From the NCBI GenBank assembly GCA_963693315.1, contig OY856186.1, positions 386,795,222 to 386,859,221 on the forward strand: 64,000 bases of DNA, given 5' to 3'. This document shows positions 48,767 to 60,510 of this stretch, in pieces (positions within the stretch are counted from its first letter, which is position 1; every line of letters starts with the position of its first letter). The notes under the pieces are model-generated. The model did not search any database, was not told where the DNA came from, and saw only the letters and a list, made by a program, of their open reading frames with translations. Position numbers and translations under genes: made by a program. This stretch comes from Diogma glabrata. Its lineage: Eukaryota > Arthropoda > Insecta > Diptera > Cylindrotomidae.

Positions 48767-49615
48767 TGCAACATGAGAAATATGATCAAAATTAATTATA
48801 AATGGTATTTATTGAAAGCATTAAATAAAGTCAATTAGTTGAGACTTTTAACTTTGACCGTGAAGAAACTATATAAATAATATAAAGGGAATGAAACCTC
48901 AAGTTCCGCGGTGTTGGAAATTTGGTATTTGGGAAGAGCTTAATATTTCTCATTAGGGAAGAAGACTTAAATGGTTTAATTTCTTTATATTTTTGATAGA
49001 GATCTATAGAAAAAATAAAGCACTTTGCAAAAAACTAAAATTATCAAATGTTTTTATTTTTGTTAACTAATAGAAAACATGAAAACGTTGACGTAAAAAC
49101 ATGTGCTAAAACCTTGTCTGTAAAACCTTGTACTTTTTATGTTAAATATTTTGCAAGTTGACCCAACGTTTTTCACCAGGGACACGTGCTTTCTACATTT
49201 TCTAAAAGAAGTTTGATATTCGCTTTTTATCATTAGTTGGTCATTAAACTAATCATTCTTACTTCAAACGCGTTGAAATGAGGTATCGATCGAGCACATA
49301 AAACAAATAATTTTTAAGAATTTTGGTGGATATTTTATTAAAATTCTACCAATTTCTTATTTCTATCTAATATAATATAATCTAATATATTTCTATAATA
49401 ACAACAAACGTATCACCAATCTATGTATGTCTGTTAATTTTAGTGGCGTTAAAATCCCAATGTTTGTTACTGAAGTTATATATATATATTATACATTTTA
49501 GGCAGTTTTCAAGTTACATTCTGGCCATACAGTTTTGTGTCCAGTTACTGTATTCTGTAAGATATCATATACCAATGACAAAATCAGTGTGATATCACTA
49601 TCCAATGTGATATCT
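48767..49615. other. Duplication junction region
   Basis: The shared 3' flank of copies 2 and 3 runs to about 49090, then about 100 bp of unmatched sequence, and from about 49200 the upstream part of the next duplication unit begins. No gene. Confidence 0.55.
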
Positions 49616-50898
49616 TGTAAAGGAAAACTGGTTCCATTGGAAGACCAATGGAATCGGTATGGCAGGCCGCGTACCTAGTTCGATTTTGAACCCTAAGCTA
49701 GCTTCAGCCTGCGGGAACGAGAGATTATACCTGCCGCCCAGTACAAATTTCTTGAATTGTACGCGTATATCGTTTATCTACTAGATCAGAGATCAAAAGA
49801 AGCGGAGATCGGAGATCGAAAGAAGGAGGCGAAGAAGCTACGACCGTCACGAACCCCATAATTTATTTATGTAATACGGAAAGCAAAAACAAAATCATTC
49901 CCTCTAGGCAGACTCATCCCGGTTAAAGAATTCATTCAAAACCAGAATAAAACCTAAAAATAAAGATAAGTAAACATGAACTCACCCCAGGCTAGCAATC
50001 GATCCCGTTCCTCCTTCCTTGTCGGATTAACCGTTCATCTACAAACGCAATCATACAAACGAATTTATAACAAACTGCTGAATCAGGCTGTTGCGGGTGA
50101 AAATTATAACAGACGGCTGAATAATGCAGTTGTGGTTAAAAGATGATCGAATAGCACGTCACAATTATAGAAACGGTTGAATAATGCGGTTGCGGATGCA
50201 GGATGAGTAATTATACCCATATAAAACTATTGAATTAGGTGATTGTGGATGAATGAGGAGCAATTATATCAATACAAAACTATTGAATCATGCGAAAGTG
50301 GATGAATATTGATCCGTTGAAATATGTGATTGTGGATAAATGTTGAGCAAATTGTAGAAATATAAAACTGTGGAATTTTTATGTGATTGCGGATGAATGA
50401 TGACCCAATTGTATTGAAAAAAAATTATGAATTAGCTGAATTATTTGATGCGGATAAATGATGAGTAACTGTCGCCATACAATTTTGGCCATACAATTTT
50501 AGCCAAAACAGTTCAATGGCCAACAACCATTTATTGATTAATTGCAACTAAACATATATTGAACACATTAAATTTTTTTTCTTTCATTTCAATTTTACAC
50601 ACAATAATCAACGTTAAGCCAGAATTAAATCTGAATAACAAAATAAGAACAAAAATTCATTTTTTTATGCACCATTAATCGACTAATTGGATGATCGTTT
50701 GTCTGCCAAACGTCAAAACAAATCCAATAAGAGAAAGTTCGTGGGAGGAGTCGGGTATTTATAATTGATGAAAACATATAACTCGATTTCGCCGATCGAA
50801 AAACGTTCGGAATATATGTTTTCATCAACCATAGACACCCACCCAGAAAAGTAGCAGTTTATTTTAACTTCTTTTATGGGATGCATTTCACTATTACA
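49616..50898. mobile_element. Candidate solo LTR (1283 bp) with ATCT target duplication
   Basis: TGTAAAGG at 49616 and TATTACA ending at 50898 give TGTAA...TTACA ends. They are flanked by ATCT on both sides (49612-49615 and 50899-50902). The paralogous site upstream of copy 2 reads GATATCTTAGGGG without the insert (about 46697), a clean empty site. The interior has no ORF but contains about 65-bp degenerate repeats (GATTGTGGATGAATGATGAG) at 50090-50480 and a hairpin GATGAAAACATAT at 50768-50826. A lone LTR left by recombination is the simplest reading; the parent element was not seen here, and its sequence differs from the LTRs at 20.9 and 28.9 kb. Confidence 0.75.
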
Positions 50899-51510
50899 AT
50901 CTTAGGGGTACTAGAGTATGAGCCGTATTCAACCAACGGTAACACACTCAATCTTAGTTATGGTATATTTATTGATAAAGCTATCGCTACACTATTGCCT
51001 GCTTGAAGAAACGAGCCTTCATATAACTCTATATCAAGATCTTAATAATTGAGGAATACAGTGCGACAAATGATCAAGAAACATGCTAACACGAAGTTTG
51101 TTCGGGCAATTTTTTCTAAAAAATTTGCTTTTCTTTTATTTTTATTTCTTTTATTCTATCCTGAAATAGTGACCCATGTCATATTTTAATGCGTTATGTC
51201 TTGTTTTAATATGTGGATTTGTTGTTTAGTTATCTAATCTTTGAAAAAAAACATAAAAAATAAATACAAAAAATTAAAAATATAGTACGATAAATTAATA
51301 CAATATTCATTGAACTTAGTGCATTTGTTACAAAATCTATTGCGTATATGTATAACTAGCGCGAACTGCATTTGTTTGGAAAACGCGTTTGACCTATATA
51401 GTTATACAATATACTATTTTTTACCACCGATTTATTGCATCTAGTCCTTTGGTCGATGAAATATAACTGCTTTAAATAAAAAAAAACTAATCTAAACATT
51501 TTTAATTTAG

Positions 51511-53016
51511 CCTCGAAATATGGAATTCGTCATTTACAAATATTTCTGCTATTTTTACTTTTATCAATATCATATTTAAATCGCGTAAATTTATCTGTAG
51601 CAATTGTGGCTATGGTCGATGATACAGAAAATATACAGTTTAAGGTAACATTATTATCATTAAATAAATGTTATTCTAGTTATAATCGTTAAACTTTCTT
51701 TTAAGCAATACGATTGGGATACATCAACACAGTCAGTTGTTTTAAGTAGTTTTTCTTGGGGACATATTATATCACAGCTTCCAGCAGGCCCGTTATCTAA
51801 AAAATATGGAGCAAAAATATTACTTCTAATTTCATGTGTTATGAGCTCATTGTTGACTCTACTTACACCATGGTTTGCTTCATTTGGAGGATGGAAAATG
51901 GTGTGTGCTGTTCGTGCTCTGATAGGCATAAGTCAAGGATTTGTATATGTATGTTCAAATACATTGTTAACGAAATGGGTTCCACCTACGGAACGAAGCA
52001 GTCTTTCATCAATTGTTTATTCTGGATCACAATTCGGAACTGTAATAATGTTAGCAGTTGGTGGGTTGTTAGCAGCGTCAGCAGGATGGCCTAGTATTTT
52101 TTATTTTTCCGGTGGTTCTGGTTTAATTTGGTCTGCCTGTTGGTGGTTTTACGGCGCTGAATCTCCATCTGATTATAAGAATATTTCAAAAGAGGAAAAG
52201 GGGTATATCGAGAATTCAAGTACAGATAGTTTAGATAGAAATTCTCATTCGTTAACTGTTCCATGGGTAGCAATTTTTAAAAATGTACCATTTTGGTCAA
52301 TAATTGTTGCGCATTCTTTTAATACTTGGGGACAATGTACTCTTCTTACTAATATTCCAATATATATGAAAAATGTTCTAGATTTCGGCATAAAAAGTAA
52401 TGGACTTCTTTCTGCATTACCCTATTTTGTGATGTGGATCTTATCGGTTTTCTTTGGATTTTTATCCGATTTTCTTATACAAAGAAAATATATTTCACAA
52501 ACAGCCGGTAGAAAAATATTTAATTCAATTGCATTTTGGAATGCAATGATAATGCTTATCGGATTAGGTTATGTAACGAAGGAAGAAAAAGAAATTGGTG
52601 TATTATTACTGACACTTGCTGTTGGAGTTACATCAGCAACATACTCTGGATTTATGGTACGTAATTGAAATATCTATTGATTTTCATTGGTTTATTTATA
52701 TTAAACTTTTTTAAAAGATAAATCATATGGATTTATCACCCAATTATGCTGGTACGTTAATGGGAATAACAAATTTTGCTGCAAACATATCTGCAATCAT
52801 CGCACCGTTGGCTGTTGGAGTAATTGTTACAAACGAGGTTCGTTAATTGGTAAAATTTTTGTGATAGAAATTTTACTAAACTAGAATTTTTACTTTCAGA
52901 AAGATCAATCCGAATGGAAAGTTGTGTTTTTTATATCAGCAGGCTTTTACTTGATTGGAAATTTAATATATCTTATTTTTGGAAAAGCAGTAATACAATT
53001 ATTTAACGATATGTAA
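51511..53016 (+). CDS. SLC17-family anion/phosphate transporter, copy 3
   Basis: Recognised exons: 51511-51644, 51706-52656, 52718-52837, 52900-53016 (TAA), the same sizes as the other two copies, with introns of 61-62 nt. No stop or frameshift in these exons. Signatures are as in copy 2, with private changes such as YVCSNTLL for YACTNTLL, SFNTWGQCTLLTNIPIYM and ITNEV at the end of the third exon. The homologous ATG (51456) is followed after seven codons by TAA, as in copy 2, so the true first exon is not identified. Substrate unknown; the change in the extracellular/TM7 region (WGQC) could alter specificity, but that is speculation. Confidence 0.85.
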
Positions 53017-53340
53017 TGCAACACGGAAAATATCATCGCAAGTTTAATTATAAATGGTATTTATTTTAAGCATTAAATAAAGTCAATTAGTTGAGACTTT
53101 TAACTTTGACCGTGAAGAAACTATATAAATAATATAGAGGGAATGAAACCTCAAGTTCCGCGGTGTTGGAAATTTGGTATGTGGGAAGAGTTATATATTT
53201 CTCATTAGGGAAGAAGACTTAAATGGTTTATTTTCTTTATATTCTGATAGAGATCTATAGAAAAATAAAGCACTTTGCAAAAAACTAAAATTATTCAAAT
53301 GTTTTTATTTTTGTTAACTAATAGAAAACATGAATACGTT

Positions 53341-54406
53341 GACGTAAAAATATAACATAACATACATTTTTAATCGCCTACATTTTAAAGTGTTCCTTTC
53401 TGTGATTTGCGGCCTTAAAGTGTCATTTTTCAACCATATATTTTATTTTCATACTTAGTCCAAAAAAGCTGAAAACATTTGTATTTTTTTAAATTCTATA
53501 AAAAATTTAAATTTTTATCAAAGCAACCTTTCGATTCAAAATTTCATAATCCAATCAAAATATTTGTTATTTTTTGAAGTCGTAGACATCAAAGGTACTT
53601 ATTCAACATATATTTATTTCAAAATCTACAAAATTTTTAATTTGATTTAGATTACACACTTTTTTTTAATGTTTAGGTTGCAGCGAATAAAAAATAGTAT
53701 ATGATGCATGGACGTAAGCCATTTTGGAATTAATGTGTGTGCAAATCTCAGCTGGCGCCTCGATTTGCAAACTCCACATACGTCCAAATACTTTAGCTTT
53801 ACGTTCTTGCATCATAATGTACTATTTTACACTATCCATTAAAAAGTTGAAAAAAAGAGATGTTATTTGTATTTTATGTTATTTTTTTATAATTATTGTA
53901 TAAACATTTTCAAATGATATGTCAATAGATTTATAAATGTTACCCACAGGACCTGTTTTCCAATTAAAAATTTTTCACCCCCGAGAAGAGGTGGCATCCA
54001 CCCCAAGGGTAGAAGCAACAGGCACAGAGTAAGCTTTGAAGTAGAGAGTAAGTAGAACTTAATCCAATCGAGTTTCTCCGTATTTTGCGTTCAATTACTG
54101 AACTAGCATAACATTATAACATTATAACATTTATTAATATTTTGGCATATAATTCAAAACTATTAATACAATAATTATTAAAAAAAAATATTGCGACGCT
54201 GATGCATAGGCTAACTTCACCACAGCTCTGGAAATAAAATGTTCTAGATATATAGTGAGCTAATATCCATTAAAAACTTTTATTAATGGCTAACCAATTA
54301 TATAGATTTCGCGTAGTTCTAATTATATCTATATTATAGAAAGCTGTAGTATCCCAAAAAATAAATTCTGTGGTACGAGAAAAAGTAGAATAAAAATTTA
54401 ACGGCA
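53341..54406. other. Non-coding region with one foldback
   Basis: AT-rich. Imperfect inverted repeat arms at 53687-53716 and 53793-53827 (AAAATAGTATATGATGCATG mirrored by GCATCATAATGTACTATTTT). No gene. Confidence 0.5.
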
Positions 54407-54905
54407 ATGACAAACCGGAAGTTGGGATGCATTACTGTGGTGAACCACACTAAATGCTTATGTACCAAGTTTCATCTAATTCGATTATCAGGTACAGATG
54501 TTATTAAACTTAAAAAAAACAGGTGCTCGGGGGACGCCCCCACTAATTTGTTCAGGACACCACACTAATTTGTGGACCCCCCAACCATTTGTCCAATGTA
54601 TTCCAAAAGCTGATAAAATCTTACTCATGCTACAGTTATAGGGATAAACATCTGGAAAAAAAACTTTTTTGCCGGAAGTGACAAACCGGAAGTTGGTATG
54701 CAGAAATATTGGAAATAATTCTAAAACCTTATATACCAAGTTTCCATAAGATCATAAGCCGGGATTAAAAGTTATTGAAGATTTAAACTTAGAGGTGTTC
54801 GGGCGACCCCCCGCCATTTTATCCAAATTTGAAATGAATCCAGATCTTCCATTTTCAAGTGAACTTGGATCATCTGCCAAAGTTTCATCAAGATCCTATG
54901 CAGGA
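54407..54905. mobile_element. Partial copy of the giant foldback arm
   Basis: Matches the right arm of the 8283-10636 element: GGAAGTTGGGATGCA, ATCAGGTACAGATGTTATT, GCCGGAAGTGACAAACCGG, TTTAAACTTAGAGGTGTTCG and GTTTCATCAAGATCCTATGC in the same order with internal deletions. The outer end and the other arm are missing. Confidence 0.75.
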
Positions 54906-54949
54906 ATGTCACCCAAGACTTGTTCAGACGGGATTTATTCGTTCCGAGA

Positions 54950-55690
54950 TTTAATATGAGGACGAATGCATTTGTGCAGTGTACTGTTATCTGCTGAACT
55001 ATTTATTGGGCTACTAGCAATTTTCAACAGTTCGATGATATCAATTTAAAATAGAGTGTCCAACGAAATAGATCTCTGGGGTACACAAGAAAGGTTTAAC
55101 TGTTAATCACTCCATACCAATTGCTCCATGTTTACAAGTCCTATATTCGTCCCTGTATGAAGTACTGTTGTCAAGTTTGGGGTGCTACCCCTGTTTCCAT
55201 CTTGGCTCTCTTAGAGTCTGTTCAAAAGCGGGCTATACGAATTGTGGGTGATCGAGATTTGACATCAAAACATGATTCGCTACAACATCGTCGCACTGTT
55301 GCTGACCTCGTTGTATTTTACAAAAATCGTCATCAACAGTGCTCAGATGAAATCAGCAGCATCATGCCTCAAACTTGTTCCTACCCTCGTTTCACTCGGC
55401 AATCGGATAGCGCAACCAGTCAAACGGTCTGGACTCGAGATCCCACGCTGTCATACTGGCAGATCGTAGAAAGACTTCTTTGTCCGAACTGCATACAAAT
55501 GGAATAGTTTGCCGGAATCCATAGTCTCAAGTGGTTTCAATTTGCAGAGGTTTGAAAAAAGCGTCCATAAACACCTAAGAGCGCAAGTTGTTGTAGGACT
55601 TAATTCTTAAAAGGTATTTATATGTTGTTGTGACACATATTGTAAACGCTATAATACAACACATTTTATTTAAAAAAAAAATAAAATAAA
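54950..55690 (+). mobile_element. LINE copy with inverted 5' segment (twin priming)
   Basis: The same LINE family as 604-1736. From about 55100 to the A-run near 55685 it matches 1160-1736 in the same orientation, including frame 55121-55507 (YKSYIRPCMKYCCQVWG, QKRAIRIVGD), which is frameshifted near 55435. The preceding stretch 54950-55095 matches about 680-820 of the other copy in reverse orientation (minus-strand PINSSADNSTLHK against PINSFADDSTLHK). The lower-numbered end of the inverted part abuts the junction, the arrangement left by twin priming. Confidence 0.85.
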
Positions 55691-56219
55691 AATTAACTTA
55701 TCTACTGATATTAATTCTATAAGAGATATATAGTGCTCAGTAAAAACAAAATTTTTTAAATACTCTGTGTTACTACCTTCCAGAGATCCTTAATTGGTAT
55801 ATTTAGATTTTTTAAATTTCGCTCTGTTTAACGACAATTGTGGATACCAATGACATTTTTTAGGTTCGCTAGGTTTTTACACCTGTAAACAAAACATTGA
55901 TCTCTTCATGACAAATTTTGAAGGTTTAGACCAACATTTTAAAAAATAACGGTAAATAAGCGGTATACCTGACGACACTGTATAATGAATTATACAGACC
56001 TGACCTGACACTGATTATACGACCTGACACTGTATAATTGAATTATTTGTTTTTGAACCACTGGGTTGTTGACATTAATGAAAAAACTGGTTACTAACAT
56101 CCAAGTATAAATTTTTATCCTTTCTTACATTATATTGATATTTTCAAGGCTTTTCTAAAACTATAAATAACTTAAACTAGTTTTTTGTTGTTGTTTAAAT
56201 GTTGTAAAAGTTATAAATT
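55691..56219. other. Non-coding spacer
   Basis: AT-rich, with a short repeated phrase GACCTGACACTG at 55995-56035. No gene. Confidence 0.5.
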
Positions 56220-56941
56220 ACAAGCTTACATTTAACTGTAAATTTGACGTACAATCGTGTATAAAAACTAACAATAAAACTGGTAATATTTGTAAATTAT
56301 TTTTTATCTCTTCTACTTTGAAATGGTTTTTAGCGCAGCAGAAATAGGAGACAGTATGAAAACCCGCGAAATTTTTTGTATTATGTATAAAATGTGCAAG
56401 ACTAGTGAAAGCTGAATTTAATCCCAGATTAGTTGATGTAAGTGAATAAAATATGTGATGTATTGGTGAGGCTGTCATAGTTCTGAGCATACTGCACATC
56501 ACGTGGAGTCTGACGCTTTAAATTTACTACAATTAAGCACTTGTTCTGTATGTTAGATGCGGTTTGGTGTGATTCGTTTTGGAAATTAATGTCAAGATTG
56601 TCCAACCAATTAACAGCATTCAAAGACAGCCTACTTAACTCCAACAGTCCACCTTCAAATTTTCTTAGTTGACAATCAGAAATTATGTGTGCTATAGTTT
56701 GATTGTAGTAACCACAATCACATGCCGATGAAGTGTTATGGTTATATATGTGTAGGGTGCTATTAGTTACTCCGTGGTTACATCTAATTCTGAGCAATTT
56801 GAGCGAGCAATTTTATTCTATAGGGGAGATCTTGAAAGAAGACGATTCAATCCTCTTTTCCGGAGATCGTTATGTATGTGTAGAGTTGTGTCTTCATTAA
56901 TTTTTTTTTTATTTCTCGTATTAGGGCTAGTTCTCTTCTTA

Positions 56942-57933
56942 AGGCTGTTTTGCACGGACCAGTTTTTTGTCCAGAAAAGTATTCATTTTTGTATCCAGTC
57001 AAAAATGGACATTTTAAGCAAAAAATAGCTAGTTCTAATTTATTTTCAGTTTCATATTCATTTTATGCGCAGTAGCCGTCTGCGCAGCTGTAGCCCAATT
57101 AAAAATGGACATACATCCAGTTTCTGAGCAAAAACTAGAGCATAATCTATTTTTTCTTCATTTTTACAACAGTTTATGCGCAGTGAGTATACTATATCCA
57201 TTCGTGTCTGCGCAGCTGTCAGCTCTAGTGACGATTTTTTACGATTTATTATTTATTTTATCTTCGTAGAATCAAACAAAACAAAACAGTTCTTGTAACC
57301 TACATAAACACAAAGGTTATGTTGTCAACATTGTCAAATACGCGCATGCGCGAAGTCAGTTTAAACTGGTTGTGTGTAAGGGTACGTTTATGTTGAAGCT
57401 TCGATAAACGAGTCAAGCATCGAGTCAAGCAGTGATTAAAGCGTTGAATAGCGCTATTCTTTTACAGTGTTTATGTTGGAGCTTCGAGAATTTTAATAAA
57501 ATTTACAAAAATATATACAATAAACTTAAAATTATTTAATTTAATAATCAATTTTCCATAAACTTCAAAAATTTAAATTAATTAAAACTAATATTTTTAT
57601 TTTTAGGTATTTTTTTATAAAATAAATAAAATGAGCATCGATCATAGCTTCGATAGTAGCGTCGAAAAAGAACAAATCGTTCATCGACGCTTGACTCGAT
57701 GCTTGACTCTTTTATCGATGCTTCAACATAAACACTCCTATTTGAAAGCATGTATTCATTTTCTTTGTTTGAATCACACCGATGGTCGACGCTATTATCG
57801 AAGCTCCAACATAAACGCACCCTAAAACAGAGAAAAAACTGGATAGAAAAAGGTTAATAAAAATGTCCATTTTTGACTGGATACAAAAATCAATACTTTT
57901 CTGGACAAAAAACTGGTCCGTGTAAAACAGCCT
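56942..57933. mobile_element. Outer MITE, TTA duplication, interrupts the LINE
   Basis: The ends are AGGCTGTTTTGCACGGACCA at 56942 and its mirror ending at 57933. The inverted repeat is about 75 bp with a few mismatches (ACGGACCAGTTTTTTGTCCA in both). TTA flanks both sides (56939-56941 and 57934-57936). Without the nested element it is about 546 bp. PIF/Harbinger-like by duplication length. Confidence 0.85.
57380..57822. mobile_element. Inner MITE nested in the outer MITE, TAA duplication
   Basis: The ends are GGGTACGTTTATGTTGAAGC at 57380 and the mirror CCAACATAAACGCACCC ending at 57822, flanked by TAA (57377-57379 and 57823-57825). The inside has many inverted TCGATGCTTGACTC / GAGTCAAGCATCGA phrases and CGATAG-type hairpins. 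No coding capacity. Confidence 0.85.
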
Positions 57934-60510
57934 TTAAATGTGGTGGTGCGATATTTGACAATATAGGGAGCCGAATGAGTGGAGTAGATTTGATTTTTCC
58001 TGAGATAATACGCATTGTATGATTTAACTTTGTATCAATAAATCGAATATGTGTGCTATGATACCAGACTAGAGCGCGATATTCTGCAAAAGAGTATACC
58101 AGTGATAGGGCGGATATCCTAATGGTTCGCGCTGATGCACCCCAATTTGAACCAAAAAGTTTTTGGATAACATTGATTCTAGATTTTAGTTTTTCGCCAA
58201 GTTTGAAACAATGCTATCTGAACGTTAGGGATCTATCGAGTGTAACACTTGAATATTTTGGTTTTGGGTTAAATTGGATACGTTGGCTTTCAAAAGTTAC
58301 ATTTAATGTGGCATTAGCATTAAAGTTAGATAAATGAAATAGCGATACCTCATTCTTATCCGAGTTTGCTTTAAGCCTCCAATCTTGATAGAATTGGGAC
58401 AGAATGCGCAAATCTGAAGTTAGTATCCTTTCGGCTTCACTAATGGAGTTGGCGTTATATTCACATTGTATAGCAATTGCTAGATCATCAGCATATATAA
58501 ATTTTTGAAAGTTTGTATCAAGTAGGTCATGGGTATATAGGTTAAATAGCATTGGTGCAAGAACAGAACCCTGTGGTAAGCCATTGTTCATCAAATGAAA
58601 CCTACTTGTTTTATTTCCGAGATGAACTCATGGTTAGATAGTAAAGATGATATAAGGTTGATAGTTTTCTTGCATTTGATAATCTTTGTTAATTTCAGCG
58701 CGAGACCTTTTTTCCATACTGTGTCGTATGTAAAACTCAAGTCAATAAAACAGACGGTAGTTTGTTTTTTTTCTTGGAAGCCTGCTTCAATGTGTTTTAT
58801 AAGGGAGATCACTTGATCACAACAATTTCTGCCTGGGCGAAATCCTGATTGCTCAGGTGGAATATGTGTATCGATTGTCGGTAAAAATCTATTATATACA
58901 ATGCGCTCAAGCAGTTTGTAACCTAAAGTAATGATATTGGTCGGTAACTTTCTGGTAATTCTTTTGCCTTTCCAGGTTTCAAAATTGCTCTCAATTTTGA
59001 CTTATTCCAAATTGTCGGTATCAAACGGTATTCCTAAATTGAAGCAATTTGTAAAAAATTTCGCAAACCAATTTTTAGCATTTGTTCAGATATTCATGAA
59101 AAATTCAGGAAATATATATTATCAATACCGAAGGCTTTTCCGGATTTCAGGTTTTTAATGGCAATATTTGCTTCTTCAATTGTCACAGCATATTCAAATG
59201 GTGAGTCAACAATCGTTTTACGGGGTTTGCGAAGTAAATTTTTTACTTTCCGAGTTCTTTCCTTACGGATTCTCGCTTTTGAGTTTTCTACACGAATTCT
59301 ACACGCTATGCTGTCAGGACTTACTGCATTATTTTCACTTTTTTTACGGTTTGAGTCTTCAATCTTTTTAAGTAGGTCCCAAGCTTTTTTACTGGAATGT
59401 GTGAATTCCATTGGCTCAACGAGAGTGTTCCACTTTTCGGTACGTTGCTTATTAAGTGCGTTGATCAAACGAGTTCCAATGATGTTCGAATTGTTTTCTT
59501 GATATAGTTGCCATAAATCTTCACATTCATTATTACAATCAGGAATATGTAGTTTTCTGTATCCTCTTGGAATATATTTTTTAGCTGAACCAATTAAAAC
59601 GCCCGTAAAGCGCTTAAAATTGTTTAGTTCTGGTGAAAACCATCGAATATTTTTATCAACAGCCAGCGCAAATTCAGGCCAGTTTGCTTTTTTGAAATTC
59701 CATCTTGGTTTTGGCAATGATTTTATAATTTGAATTTGAATTCCCACTTCTAAAATACAGGCCGATGTTGGCTTCTTGGAAATTGCTGACGAATTGATCT
59801 TATAGTTGTTAAAGCTATATTATTGTTATCAAGCGAAACAAAACATAAATCAAGATTTGAGCCAGTATTTCATCTTCCAGAATAAAAAGTGGGAATTTAT
59901 TTAGAGTCATACAAGAGATAAAGGCGATTATTAATGGCCCATTCGACAATAAATTGTCCATTACTATCATCTTCGTTGTAACCCCAAATGCTGTGATAGC
60001 ATGGGGACAACTGGATGTTCAAATAATGGTATGGAAATCCATTGTTTTAAAGGTGGTTTATATGTGTTAAATTTGGTTACTTCCTGGATTTTGATTACTA
60101 TATAGGCAATATCATCTTCCGATAGTTTGGAAATAACGATCTTCTTTAACATAGGTGGCAATTCCATAATGTTGGTGATGAATTTTTTCCACACATATGA
60201 AATTATTTACAGATCCATAGTTTCCTAATTGTGCATCACTTACTATATGTGTTTCCTGTAGGAGCAATATATCACATTTCGTTTGTCTCGTCAGTCTGGA
60301 TAGATAATCACTTTTTGATTTCGTCAAACCTTCGAGATTGATTTGCAAGATTTTTAGTATTGCGCCAATATTTCTAAACTGTGGTTGTTCTTCATCATCT
60401 TGGTATTCTTCGTCGTTGGCATTCATTTCTTTTTCACTTACAAAATTCGTTGCATCGGGAGATTCAATGAATGGGTCCGATGCCCGATTTTCCCACATTT
60501 CTTAATTAAA

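Larger units (their letters stand above)
42212..48990 (+). other. Segmental duplication unit containing SLC17 copy 2
   Basis: Matches 49200-53340. Paired landmarks are GTCATTAAACTAAACATTCT (42237) with 49241, AACAACAAACGTATCACCAA (42418) with 49389, the whole gene, and a shared 3' flank up to AACTAATAGAAAACATGAA. The unit here is lengthened by the 42608-46643 insertion. Confidence 0.85.
49200..53340 (+). other. Segmental duplication unit containing SLC17 copy 3
   Basis: Counterpart of 42212-48990, with the same order of upstream landmarks, gene and 3' flank. The distance between the second exons of copies 2 and 3 is 4251 bp. Confidence 0.85.
56429..60498 (-). pseudogene. LINE endonuclease-RT polyprotein, multiply broken
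   Basis: The endonuclease start (60498-60112) reads LKILQINLEGLTKSKSDYLS and CDILLLQETHIV. A second frame (60194-59967) and then WGYNEDDSNGQFIVEWAINN (near 59900-59980) follow, with SGRW/NLDL-type residues downstream. Connector and RT start (59747-59094) end in NLKSGKAFGIDNIYF. RT core: QTTVCFIDLSFTYDTVWKKG (58812-58591), then in a new frame NGLPQGSVLAPMLFNLYTHD and FIYADDLAIAI (58594-58214, catalytic YADD). After the MITE, the C-terminus (56797-56429) has RIRCNHGVTNSTLH and CDCGYYNQTIAHIISDC, the C-x-C...H-x4-C finger, then FEGGLLELSRL and WLDNLDI. Several frameshifts; inactive. Clade uncertain (jockey/I/R1 group likely). Confidence 0.75.
56220..60510 (-). mobile_element. Large decayed LINE on the minus strand
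   Basis: Endonuclease, RT and C-terminal Cys/His motif occur in the right order on the minus strand over about 4.3 kb, of which about 1 kb is a later MITE insertion. Boundaries are approximate; no poly(A) or target duplication was recognised. Confidence 0.75.
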
